Assembly: GCA_902362365.1 (NCBI GenBank)
Contig: CABIVQ010000082.1
Location: forward strand, 1 to 7,133
Direction: 5' to 3'
Source of the DNA: Clostridiaceae bacterium
GTDB lineage: Bacteria > Bacillota > Clostridia > Peptostreptococcales > Peptostreptococcaceae
DNA length: 7,133 bases
The notes beneath the pieces were generated by a model. It made no database searches. It was not told the DNA's origin and was given only the letters and a program-made list of their open reading frames with translations. Shown one piece after another: positions 1 through 7,133 of the stretch; the first letter of the stretch is position 1, and each line of letters opens with the position of its first letter. Both the position numbers and the translations under genes were made by a program.

Positions 1-26
1 GGTAAGTGCGTCTAAAAATAAAATGG

Positions 27-79
27 AAAAAATTTCAACCCTCATAATAATTGAGCGTTAGCTCTAAAATCATGAGGGT
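27..79 (-). terminator. Intrinsic terminator of the sigV-rsiV-pdaV operon
   Basis: An 8-bp stem is formed by ACCCTCAT (38-45) and ATGAGGGT (72-79). Inside it is a second small hairpin, GAGC-gtta-GCTC (53-64). Read on the minus strand, the stem is followed within six bases by six T residues (27-32). On the plus strand the following run is only four T, so the minus direction fits better. It lies about 100 bases after the pdaV stop codon, and nothing gene-like lies between. The start of the window (1-26) is too short to interpret. Confidence 0.6.
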
Positions 80-178
80 CATTTTGTAAAGTATTAAATT
101 TTACATTAATGCAACACTAGAAGGTATTAACCTATCTTTTTTATAATATATTATTTCATCAATCTCTATACAATCGTT

Positions 179-1066
179 CTATGCAAGAGTTTTAAACTCA
201 TATCCATTATCTTTGAAGTATTTTATTATTGATGGTAAAGCTTTTGCAGTTTCTTCTTTTCCGTAAGTGTCGTGCATTAAAAGAACTACCATTTCTTTTC
301 CTTGTGCTGTTTTTATTGCATAATCAGTTAATTCTTGTGCATTCTTTTTCTTACCTTCAGCATCTGCATTTAGTGCATTCCAGTCAATTGATACTTTATT
401 ATTTTCTTCTAAATAAGTATCTAATTCATCCATACCTCTCCATGACATATGACCACCTGGACATCTTAATACTCTTGTTGAGAAATACTTTCCTAGTACA
501 TCTTTTATAATCTTATCTGTTTTTGCAAAATCTGCTTTAAATGCTTCTAAATCTAAGTTTCTATTTGGATATAACAACTTATAATTATGGCTATATGAAT
601 GATTAGCTATAGCATGCCCCTCATTAAACTCTTGTTTTATAAGTTCTTTAGCTTTTTCTCCGCCTCTTTCTATATTTTCACCAGTTAAGAAAAATGTTGC
701 CTTAACATTCTCATCTTTTAGTGTTTTTAATATTTGTGGCGTTACAGTTGTTGAAGTTCCATCATCAAATGTTAAAAATACTACCTTCTTACCATCATTT
801 GAGTAATCATATTTACTAAGCTTATCATATACAAGTTTTGCATCATATGAATATTTTTTACCTTCATGGCTAACTCCTACCATATATTTTTTCTTTTCTT
901 CTTCCGCTTTTCTTTTTTCTTCTTCTATTCTTTGTTGTTCTGCTTTAATTTGTCTTTGCTCATCTACATAGGCCCATGTTCTATTAGCCACCCCCACAAT
1001 AATTAAACCTATAACTGCTAATAATATAGCTTTACTTTTATTAACTTTTCTACCTTTGTAACTCAT
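179..1066 (-). CDS. pdaV: Membrane-anchored polysaccharide deacetylase (peptidoglycan N-acetylglucosamine deacetylase, PdaV/PgdA type)
   Basis: The 295-residue protein has a short basic N-terminus, one membrane segment (about 13-30), a charged Glu/Lys-rich coiled coil (about 36-60) and then a NodB-homology (carbohydrate esterase 4) domain from about 93 to the end. The CE4 motifs are all present: TFDDG (99-103; D101 catalytic base, D102 metal), HSYSH (156-160; both His bind metal), RCPGG (201-205), the IDWN segment (227-230) and LLMHD (262-266, with H265). It should therefore be active outside the membrane, removing acetyl groups from peptidoglycan GlcNAc and so blocking lysozyme. The ATG start has an AGGAG site six bases upstream (1073-1077). 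It is last in the operon, 87 bases after rsiV with no strong terminator between. The pairing with SigV and RsiV is what suggests PdaV; the sequence alone cannot exclude another CE4 sugar substrate. Confidence 0.88.
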   Translation of the reverse strand: MSYKGRKVNKSKAILLAVIGLIIVGVANRTWAYVDEQRQIKAEQQRIEEEKRKAEEEKKKYMVGVSHEGKKYSYDAKLVYDKLSKYDYSNDGKKVVFLTFDDGTSTTVTPQILKTLKDENVKATFFLTGENIERGGEKAKELIKQEFNEGHAIANHSYSHNYKLLYPNRNLDLEAFKADFAKTDKIIKDVLGKYFSTRVLRCPGGHMSWRGMDELDTYLEENNKVSIDWNALNADAEGKKKNAQELTDYAIKTAQGKEMVVLLMHDTYGKEETAKALPSIIKYFKDNGYEFKTLA

Positions 1067-1113
1067 TTTTCTCTCCTCTTAATTGATATATATAATTTTT
1101 GTCATTTTCGATC

Positions 1114-1131
1114 TTAATGAATTATCATTAA
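1114..1131. repeat. Perfect inverted repeat in the rsiV-pdaV spacer
   Basis: TTAATGA and TCATTAA flank a 4-base centre (ATTA), giving a perfect 7-bp AT-only-plus-one-GC inverted repeat in the 87-base gap before pdaV. Read on the minus strand it overlaps the -35 half of a weak sigma-A-like arrangement: TTAAGA (1112-1117), 17 bases, TATATA (1089-1094). It has no T-run in either direction, so it is not a terminator. Whether it is an operator or chance in AT-rich DNA is open. Confidence 0.35.
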
Positions 1132-1153
1132 TCCCCCGCTATATTTAGCAGCT

Positions 1154-2017
1154 TTATTTCATTAAATTTTCTACGATTTCTTGAGGTATTACAAATTCAA
1201 CTAACCCTTCAGATCCTGGTGCTACATCGTATTTATCAAAGCATATAACTAATTGATTTTTATCATTTATATAAAAGTCTTGATTTTTATCTATTTTTTC
1301 AAAATTACTATCAATAATTTCATCATTTAGCCAATACGTCTCTTCTGGATTCTTTTCCATTCTCTCTTTCATTTGTTCTTTTATATTTTCACTTATAACA
1401 TTTACATAGCCTGTACCTTCAAACATACCCTCTAATGTTAGTACTGTTTGATTCTTCTTATCTATATTATAAAATTTTCTAGTTGTATTTGACGATGCTT
1501 GAGCTGAGTAATTATATACTACTATCGATAGAATATCATCAGTATCTGTTATTACCTCATACCATGATTTTGCATATTCTTTCCCTTCAACACCTTCTGA
1601 TTTTAATTTGTTAATCTCTTTTATATACTCATCATATTGTTTTTTGCCCTCTTCTTCAAATTCCTTATTCAATTTAAATTCTAAATTCTTATCCTTTAAG
1701 CCTTCAATTTTTGGTACATCTATAGAAATATCAAATCCATTTTCATCTATTCTGTAATTTCTAAAGTTTATGATTTTTATCACACTTCCTAAAACAGGTA
1801 TACTTTCTAATGTATCTGCAAAAGTAGGGTTTAAATTAACTGCACCTACCACTATACCTATAGATGCTGCAACTACAGACCATTTAGCTGCTGTACTCTT
1901 TTTATTTTTTCTTAGATTGCTATTAATAGCATCATTTACAATGCTATCCAACCTGCTCGGTATTTCTATATTTTTATAGTTATCTTTTAACTTATCTAAC
2001 TTTTCATTTTTATTCAA
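1154..2017 (-). CDS. rsiV: Anti-sigma-V factor / lysozyme receptor, RsiV-like
   Basis: This is a single-pass membrane protein of about 287 residues. Its N-terminal roughly 45 residues are cytoplasmic, charged and expected to hold SigV. One membrane segment follows (about residues 46-60), and then a large outer domain. Right after the membrane comes the NPTFADTLESIPVLGS segment typical of RsiV/DUF4179-like anti-sigmas, and the rest looks like the DUF3298 lysozyme-binding region. NPTFA|D is a plausible signal-peptidase cut site, which in Bacillus subtilis RsiV is cleaved when lysozyme binds. I chose the TTG start at 2017: the GGGAG Shine-Dalgarno core overlaps the alternative GTG at 2026 and sits eight bases from the TTG. 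The GTG form would add three residues. The ribosome site overlaps the end of sigV, implying coupled translation. Lysozyme as ligand is inferred from family and context. Confidence 0.85.
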   Translation of the reverse strand: MNKNEKLDKLKDNYKNIEIPSRLDSIVNDAINSNLRKNKKSTAAKWSVVAASIGIVVGAVNLNPTFADTLESIPVLGSVIKIINFRNYRIDENGFDISIDVPKIEGLKDKNLEFKLNKEFEEEGKKQYDEYIKEINKLKSEGVEGKEYAKSWYEVITDTDDILSIVVYNYSAQASSNTTRKFYNIDKKNQTVLTLEGMFEGTGYVNVISENIKEQMKERMEKNPEETYWLNDEIIDSNFEKIDKNQDFYINDKNQLVICFDKYDVAPGSEGLVEFVIPQEIVENLMK

Positions 2018-2031
2018 TATTTTCACTCCCT

Positions 2032-2529
2032 TTATTCAGAAATGCTTATTTTTAATTTGGCCAATGCATTGTACAATCTTGTTTTTATCGTATTTTCATT
2101 TTCATCCAATATTTGAGCTATATCTCCTATCTTCATGTCTTCAAAATATCTAAGTACAATTATAGTTCTATATTTTTCTGGTAGTTGATCTAATGCTCTT
2201 TGCAAATCTATGTCTTCATATTTATCATAATCCACTAAATCATCTACCTCTAAATCGTCACTAGATATTACATATTTTTTATTTTTTCTTATATTGTCAA
2301 TTGCACAATTTGCAACTATTCTATATATCCAAGGTTTTATACTGTCTGTATCTTTGAGAGTGTTTATATTAGTTAATGACTTGCATATAGCATCATGTAC
2401 TACATCTAATGCGTCATCTTCATTGTGAACATATGTATAAGCAAATCTATATAACGCTTCTTTATTATCAACTATATATTGTTTTATTGTTTTTTCTTTT
2501 TTTCGTTCTACTAAGCTTAGTAATTTCAT
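2032..2529 (-). CDS. sigV: ECF RNA polymerase sigma factor, SigV-like
   Basis: The 165-residue protein is the usual length for a group 4 (ECF) sigma factor. Region 2 covers about residues 19-84, including the core-binding helix around DALDVVHDAICKSL and the DNA-melting segment around IKPWIYRIVANCAIDNIRK. A short acidic linker (about 89-107) leads to region 4 (about 108-160), which begins with the ALDQLPEKYRTIIVLRYFE signature and has a helix-turn-helix at MKIGDIAQILDENENTIKTR. The ATG is preceded by GAGAGGTG (2538-2545) with eight bases of spacing. It is first in the operon, and its stop codon lies within the ribosome site of rsiV, the standard arrangement of an ECF sigma with its own anti-sigma. 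It should direct polymerase to its own operon and to other envelope-stress genes. The SigV name rests on the RsiV-like partner and the deacetylase target. Confidence 0.88.
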   Translation of the reverse strand: MKLLSLVERKKEKTIKQYIVDNKEALYRFAYTYVHNEDDALDVVHDAICKSLTNINTLKDTDSIKPWIYRIVANCAIDNIRKNKKYVISSDDLEVDDLVDYDKYEDIDLQRALDQLPEKYRTIIVLRYFEDMKIGDIAQILDENENTIKTRLYNALAKLKISISE

Positions 2530-2553
2530 TCTTTATACACCTCTCATATATAA

Positions 2554-2580
2554 GACGTTCTATGTAGTATTAAAAGTTTT
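2554..2580 (-). promoter_or_regulatory. Candidate autoregulated ECF (SigV-type) promoter
   Basis: On the minus strand an AAAACTTTT box (2572-2580) resembles the -35 'AAC' motif of Bacillus-type ECF promoters (TGAAAC), and CGTC (2554-2557) matches their -10 motif. The spacing from AAAC to CGTC is 18 bases, one or two more than the usual 16-17, which lowers confidence. Just upstream lie A-tracts (minus strand, about 2581-2600) that could act as an UP element. The CGTC lies about 25 bases before the sigV ATG, leaving room for the ribosome site in a short leader. Confidence 0.5.
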
Positions 2581-2653
2581 ATTTTTTTATTATTTTTTTA
2601 ATTAAATTTTATTATTTATATTTATTCACTATATTATTATGTACAACAAGGCA

Positions 2654-2692
2654 TAAAAAAAATGTGCCTGGTATTATGCACCGTCACATTTT
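2654..2692 (-). terminator. Intrinsic terminator of the exonuclease gene
   Basis: AAAATGTG (2659-2666) pairs with CACATTTT (2685-2692), and GGT/ACC (2670-2672/2680-2682) pair inside the loop. On the minus strand the stem runs directly into a run of T residues (the A-run at 2655-2662 of the plus strand). It begins 22 bases after the exonuclease stop codon and separates that gene from the sigV promoter. Confidence 0.72.
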
Positions 2693-2713
2693 ATTATTTT
2701 TAGACTATTATAG

Positions 2714-3664
2714 CTAGATTGTTAAATTATCTATATTTCCATAGATAATTCTCTCTAATTCTTCTTCATTTATTATAAGAATATCTTGACCTCTCCCTCT
2801 ATAATACATTGCAGTTCTTAACTTATTGCTCATTTGCTCTGGACTTAAACTATCTATATTAGGAGTATTGGTTATAAGTATATTTGTCTTTTTAGTTACA
2901 GAGCTTCTAGTTATCCCACCTAAACTATTTATTAATCTAGTGCCCTCTATTCTACTCATAGAATTAAATGGTCCTGTAAATACTACAACCTTATCCTTAA
3001 AGAATTCTGTTGTTGATGAGAATAAAGAACTTTCATCTTCTTCAGGGTAAATCTTATGCATATTTGAAACTACGCCAGAAGATACTTTACTACATGGAGA
3101 GTATCCTCCAATATTCAAATATCCAAGTTTAAATCCAACTAAATTAGCTACCTCATCTATATTATCTATTTTTAATTCCTCTGCTATATTAATTAAGATA
3201 TTAGCGCAGGCAGTAGCATCTTCACTTGCATGATGATGCTTAAACTTATATCCTAAATGCTTATTAACAGTATTTAATTCGTAATTACTCAAGTATCTAT
3301 AAAAAAGTTTAAATGCTACTAATGTACAGCAATAATTAAGTTTTGGATAATCTATTCCGTATAAGTCTAAAGTTTTTCTTAGTACTGAAAAATCAAAGGA
3401 AACATTATGAGAAATTACTAATTTGTTTTCTAAGTAAGGCTTTATCTCAGGCCACACTTCATCAAATTCTTTTTCATTTATAACATCTGCTTCTCTTATT
3501 CCATGTATAGAAATATTTATAGGGTCAAATCTAAATGGATATGGTTTTATTAACCAATATCTTTTTTCTACTATTTTATTATCTTTAACTACTGTAATAC
3601 CAAGATAACATACAGAATCTCTATGCGAATTGGCTGTTTCAAAATCTATAGCAACAAAATCCAT
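2714..3664 (-). CDS. DEDDh 3'-5' exonuclease with C-terminal BRCT domain (DnaQ/PolC epsilon-like)
   Basis: The 316-residue protein begins directly with an exonuclease fold of the DNA polymerase III epsilon family. Exo I is DFET (D7, E9), Exo II is SHNVSFDFSVL (D91), and Exo III is HHHASEDA (H144, D149), so the DEDDh metal and catalytic residues are complete. After about residue 165 comes a linker to about 220. A BRCT domain follows (about 223-309), beginning KDKVVVFTGPF and carrying the conserved GG of the NSLGGITRSSVTKKTNILI stretch. The likely role is trimming 3' ends of DNA or RNA in repair or turnover, with the BRCT domain as a protein- or DNA-end-binding module. The ATG at 3664 has a strong GGAGG four bases away (3669-3673). 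An in-frame TTG at 3832 would add 56 residues but has no ribosome site, and its product lacks domain character. It stands alone as a transcription unit. The substrate cannot be read from the sequence. Confidence 0.85.
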   Translation of the reverse strand: MDFVAIDFETANSHRDSVCYLGITVVKDNKIVEKRYWLIKPYPFRFDPINISIHGIREADVINEKEFDEVWPEIKPYLENKLVISHNVSFDFSVLRKTLDLYGIDYPKLNYCCTLVAFKLFYRYLSNYELNTVNKHLGYKFKHHHASEDATACANILINIAEELKIDNIDEVANLVGFKLGYLNIGGYSPCSKVSSGVVSNMHKIYPEEDESSLFSSTTEFFKDKVVVFTGPFNSMSRIEGTRLINSLGGITRSSVTKKTNILITNTPNIDSLSPEQMSNKLRTAMYYRGRGQDILIINEEELERIIYGNIDNLTI

Positions 3665-3710
3665 AATTCCTCCATTATTTAATTGCTTTAATCTATTATA
3701 TAATCCTATA

Positions 3711-3740
3711 AATATATCATAAATGGAAATTTCTGTACAA
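3711..3740 (-). promoter_or_regulatory. Candidate sigma-A promoter for the exonuclease gene
   Basis: TTGTAC (3735-3740) and TATATT (3711-3716) are 18 bases apart on the minus strand, about 47 bases before the ATG. A second -10-like TATAAT lies at 3695-3700, with only a poor -35 (TTTATG). In such AT-rich DNA chance matches are common. The position in a divergent spacer still makes a promoter here likely. Confidence 0.4.
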
Positions 3741-3853
3741 TTTATTAATCTTAAATCCAATAATATATTAATAATTTTAATTTGAAATATACTTTCTCTA
3801 TCTGCATTAACCTTATTTAACTTTTTAACCAAAATTTAAAATATAAAATACAG

Positions 3854-3881
3854 TTATTCAAAATATAAGCCAGGGTATAAT
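3854..3881 (+). promoter_or_regulatory. Candidate sigma-A promoter for selO
   Basis: A perfect TATAAT (3876-3881) preceded by GGG lies about 65 bases before the selO ATG. The -35 element is weak: TTATTC (3854-3859) at 16 bases. The divergent spacer 3665-3945 (281 bases) otherwise holds only AT-rich sequence and the exonuclease promoter. I see no further gene in it. Confidence 0.42.
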
Positions 3882-3945
3882 AATTTAATAAATAAACAAT
3901 AAATTAATTTCATATAGAAATCTATAAATTTATAAAGGAGACGAA

Positions 3946-5418
3946 ATGACTGATAAAAAAGAAAGTATGAAAATTGGATGGAATTTTGATAACAGCTATA
4001 GCCGTTTACCAAAATTATTTTTTAGTAAAATAGATTTAAACCCTGTATCATCACCCCAATTAGTTATTCTTAATTATCCTTTAGCAAAATCTTTAGGATT
4101 AAATGCTGATGCTCTTAAAAGTAATGATGGTATATCAATTCTTTCCGGTAATAAAACCATAGAAGAAGGTGCTTTTATTGCACAAGCTTATGCCGGTCAC
4201 CAATTTGGTAACTTTACAATATTAGGTGATGGTAGAGCATTATTAATCGGTGAACAAATAACTCCTTTAGGTGAAAGATTTGATATTCAACTTAAGGGTT
4301 CTGGAAGAACACCATATTCTCGTGGTAGTGATGGAAGAGCTGCACTTGGACCTATGCTTCGTGAATATATAATAAGTGAAGCTATGAATGCCCTTGGTAT
4401 TCCAACAACACGCAGTTTAGCTGTTGTTAAAACTGGTGAACCTGTGATTCGAAGAACTTTAGAACAAGGGGCAATATTAACTCGTGTTGCATCTAGTCAC
4501 GTTAGATTTGGAACTTTCCAATATGTATCTCAATATGGTAATCTTGAACAACTTAAAGAGTTGGCTGATTATTGTTTGAAAAGACATTACTCACATGTAA
4601 AAGATGATGAAAATAAATATATCAACTTCCTTAATGAAGTAATAAAAGCTCATGCTAGCCTTGTTGCTAAATGGCAATCGATTGGATTTATTCATGGTGT
4701 TATGAATACTGACAATATGACTATCAGTGGCGAAACTATTGACTATGGACCTTGTGCTTTTATGGATAATTATAATCCTAATACTGTATTTAGTTCTATT
4801 GATGTTAATGGACGTTATGCTTATAAAAATCAACCAATTATGGCTGAATGGAATCTATGTAGATTTGCTGAAGCTTTATTACCTTTATTACATGAAAATC
4901 GAGATGAGGCTATAAAAATTGGACAAAATGCTATTTCTAATTTTTATGATATTTATTATTCTAATTGGATAGAAATAATGAGATCAAAACTTGGAATATT
5001 TAATAAAGAAGCGCAAGATAAAGCTATTATTGAAGATTTACTTAATATGATGGAAAAGTATAGTGAAGATTATACTAATACTTTCCTTGCACTAACTTTT
5101 AATAAGAATATAAATAATGATATGTTTAAAAGTACAGAGTTTGAAAATTGGTATAAGACTTGGCAAGAACGATTAGAAAGACAGCCACAATCAAAAGAAT
5201 CTGTGCATCAATTGATGAAAGATTCTAATCCAGCAGTAATTCCAAGAAATCATAGAGTTGAAGAAGCCCTTAAAGGAGCTAATGAAGGTGATTATAATAT
5301 TATGATGAATCTTCTTGATGTTATATCAAGACCTTATGACCATTCTACTGCTCAAGAAAAATACTCAGAATTACCTCAACCTTCAAGCTGCCCTTATAGA
5401 ACTTATTGTGGCACATAA
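3946..5418 (+). CDS. selO: Protein adenylyltransferase SelO (YdiU/UPF0061 family)
   Basis: The 490-residue protein covers the full length of the family (E. coli YdiU is about 478). SelO has a protein-kinase-like fold but binds ATP in a flipped orientation and transfers AMP to Ser, Thr or Tyr of target proteins. Family hallmarks visible are AGHQFGNF (83-90), GDGRA (94-98), [11 protein letters not shown] with the ATP-binding lysine K117, SHVRFGTF (184-191), the catalytic-loop segment HGVMNTDNM (250-258, with D256 and N257) and the metal-binding DYGP (266-269, D267, replacing the kinase DFG). The conserved [15 protein letters not shown] block lies at 428-442. The end is PYRTYCGT with an ordinary cysteine (C488) near the position where eukaryotic SelO has selenocysteine. 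The ATG has an AAAGGAG site (3934-3940) five bases upstream. It is monocistronic and convergent with metY. Targets are not evident from the neighbours. Confidence 0.95.
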   Translation: MTDKKESMKIGWNFDNSYSRLPKLFFSKIDLNPVSSPQLVILNYPLAKSLGLNADALKSNDGISILSGNKTIEEGAFIAQAYAGHQFGNFTILGDGRALLIGEQITPLGERFDIQLKGSGRTPYSRGSDGRAALGPMLREYIISEAMNALGIPTTRSLAVVKTGEPVIRRTLEQGAILTRVASSHVRFGTFQYVSQYGNLEQLKELADYCLKRHYSHVKDDENKYINFLNEVIKAHASLVAKWQSIGFIHGVMNTDNMTISGETIDYGPCAFMDNYNPNTVFSSIDVNGRYAYKNQPIMAEWNLCRFAEALLPLLHENRDEAIKIGQNAISNFYDIYYSNWIEIMRSKLGIFNKEAQDKAIIEDLLNMMEKYSEDYTNTFLALTFNKNINNDMFKSTEFENWYKTWQERLERQPQSKESVHQLMKDSNPAVIPRNHRVEEALKGANEGDYNIMMNLLDVISRPYDHSTAQEKYSELPQPSSCPYRTYCGT

Positions 5419-5464
5419 ATAAAAAAGATGATGGAATAAATAGTTTCATCATCTTTTTTTATTT
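5417..5464. terminator. Bidirectional terminator between selO and metY
   Basis: A stem of about 16 bp with a 7-base loop runs from 5421 to 5459. AAAAAAGATGATGGAA pairs with the TTTCATCATCTTTTTT side, with one G-T pair. The A-run on one side and T-run on the other give a U-tract in both directions. It starts two bases after the selO stop codon (5418) and ends just beyond the metY stop (5468), so it serves both convergent genes. Confidence 0.9.
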
Positions 5465-5467
5465 ATT

Positions 5468-6796
<1,329 letters not shown>

Positions 6797-6811
6797 TTAA
6801 TGTTATAAATA

Positions 6812-6837
6812 AAGCCCTCTTTAATAAAAGAGGGCTT
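6812..6837 (-). terminator. Riboswitch-controlled terminator of metY
   Basis: AAGCCCTCTTT (6812-6822) and AAAGAGGGCTT (6827-6837) form an 11-bp stem with a 4-base loop. On the minus strand the stem is followed by the U-rich TTATTTATAA. The transcript segment at 6824-6832 can instead pair with the 3' strand of riboswitch helix P1 (6855-6863, nine pairs with one G-U). Antiterminator and terminator therefore exclude each other. Confidence 0.88.
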
Positions 6838-6857
6838 AGTTTATATAAAGCATACTC

Positions 6858-6961
6858 TCTTATCTTTCTTATGGCTATTCCATAAGTAGGATTTAGCACC
6901 ATGTATAAAATACTGGTTGCCGGGCTTCAAAGGGCCTATCCCTCCACCTCTCTTAATAAGA
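6858..6961 (-). promoter_or_regulatory. SAM-I (S-box) riboswitch aptamer controlling metY
   Basis: Read on the minus strand, the leader has the S-box layout. P1 pairs 6955-6961 with 6858-6864 (7 pairs, one G-U). Then come AGAGAGGTGGAGGGA and the highly conserved GCCCGGCAACC core (6915-6925). P3 is CCA-GTAT-ttt-ATAC-a-TGG (6899-6916), followed by the conserved GGTGCTAAATCC junction. P4 is TTATGG-aatag-CCATAA (6869-6885). With SAM bound, P1 is stable and the downstream terminator forms, so transcription stops. Without SAM, the 3' P1 strand joins the antiterminator and metY is made. Recognition rests on the core motif and helices. One residue next to the kink-turn differs from the usual AUGAA (here UUGAA). 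Confidence 0.95.
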
Positions 6962-6993
6962 TTTCAAAATTTTTATTTATTTTTATTAAGTAC

Positions 6994-7022
6994 ATTGTAT
7001 TTTAGTTTATGATAATACACAA
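6994..7022 (-). promoter_or_regulatory. Sigma-A promoter for the riboswitch-metY transcript
   Basis: TTGTGT (7017-7022) and TACAAT (6994-6999) are exactly 17 bases apart on the minus strand. The predicted start lies about 25-30 bases before helix P1 of the riboswitch, as expected for a leader transcript. No other arrangement in 6962-7133 fits both spacing and position as well. Confidence 0.6.
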
Positions 7023-7041
7023 GAAGCTGATTTTTTTTATT

Positions 7042-7058
7042 TATGATAAATTATCATA
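7042..7058. repeat. Perfect palindrome upstream of the metY promoter
   Basis: TATGATAA-A-TTATCATA is a perfect 8-bp inverted repeat around one central base. It sits 19 bases upstream of the -35 hexamer of the metY promoter. A related half-site, TGATAAT, overlaps the promoter spacer (7010-7016). It resembles Fur/PerR-type 7-1-7 boxes but with 6-1-6 spacing of the TGATAA arms, so the protein that might bind is unknown. The remaining 7059-7133 shows no gene or clear hairpin. Confidence 0.4.
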
Positions 7059-7133
7059 TTAAGTGCAACATCTAAAAATATGTAAAAAAATAGTTCATAA
7101 GTTTATGTTCATGTTACAGTAATAATAACCACA

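Noticed and set aside
229..510. 93-residue hydrophobic open frame on the plus strand
   Set aside because: It is antisense to the catalytic domain of pdaV. The Leu-rich content follows from the Lys/Glu-rich codons on the other strand.
2577..2640. Long T/A-rich tract as a possible origin or repeat element
   Set aside because: It is a simple low-complexity stretch with no repeated unit or DnaA-like boxes. An UP-element role for the sigV promoter is enough to explain it.
3665..3832. 56-residue N-terminal extension of the exonuclease from a TTG at 3832
   Set aside because: There is no ribosome site at the TTG, a strong GGAGG sits before the ATG at 3664, the exonuclease fold starts at that ATG, and the segment contains likely promoter sequence.
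4591..4833. 80-residue minus-strand open frame
   Set aside because: It is antisense to the catalytic loop region of selO, which is under clear protein-level constraint, and it has no start signals.
5400..5418. Selenocysteine in the SelO C-terminus
   Set aside because: The codon at the relevant place is TGT (Cys) and the gene ends in TAA. No in-frame TGA is present.
5421..5459. Possible attachment site or transposon end formed by the long inverted repeat
   Set aside because: Its place between two convergent stop codons with A/T runs on both sides is fully explained by a bidirectional terminator.

Overview
The window is about 70% A+T with strong GGAGG-type ribosome binding sites, frequent AUA/AGA codons, a SAM-I riboswitch and tight intrinsic terminators. 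This points to a low-GC Firmicute of the class Clostridia. The sigV-rsiV-pdaV type operon would fit the Peptostreptococcaceae / Clostridioides neighbourhood, but the sequence alone does not fix the genus. All six genes look intact and chromosomal. I see no insertion sequence, phage gene, CRISPR array, tRNA or rRNA.

Positions 1-2580 (minus strand) hold a lysozyme-stress module read from high to low coordinates. It comprises an ECF sigma factor of the SigV type (2032-2529), its membrane anti-sigma RsiV with a lysozyme-binding type outer domain (1154-2017), and a membrane-anchored polysaccharide deacetylase of the PdaV/PgdA type (179-1066). A candidate ECF-type promoter lies just upstream of sigV and a hairpin terminator follows pdaV. 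The inferred logic is: lysozyme binds RsiV, RsiV is cleaved, SigV is released, the operon is amplified, and peptidoglycan is N-deacetylated so that lysozyme cuts it poorly.

Positions 2650-3740 (minus strand) hold a separate transcription unit for a DEDDh 3'-5' exonuclease joined to a C-terminal BRCT domain. It has its own hairpin terminator and a promoter in the roughly 280-bp divergent spacer shared with selO.

Positions 3870-5460 (plus strand) hold selO, a pseudokinase-fold protein AMP-transferase. It ends at a bidirectional terminator shared with the convergent gene metY.

Positions 5468-7022 (minus strand) hold metY (O-acetylhomoserine sulfhydrylase). It is preceded by a complete SAM-I (S-box) riboswitch with a clear P1/antiterminator/terminator switch and a sigma-A type promoter, so it should be off when S-adenosylmethionine is plentiful.

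I do not see an undescribed system. The most interesting points are the compact sigma/anti-sigma/effector circuit, the exonuclease-BRCT fusion, and two perfect AT-rich palindromes in regulatory positions.
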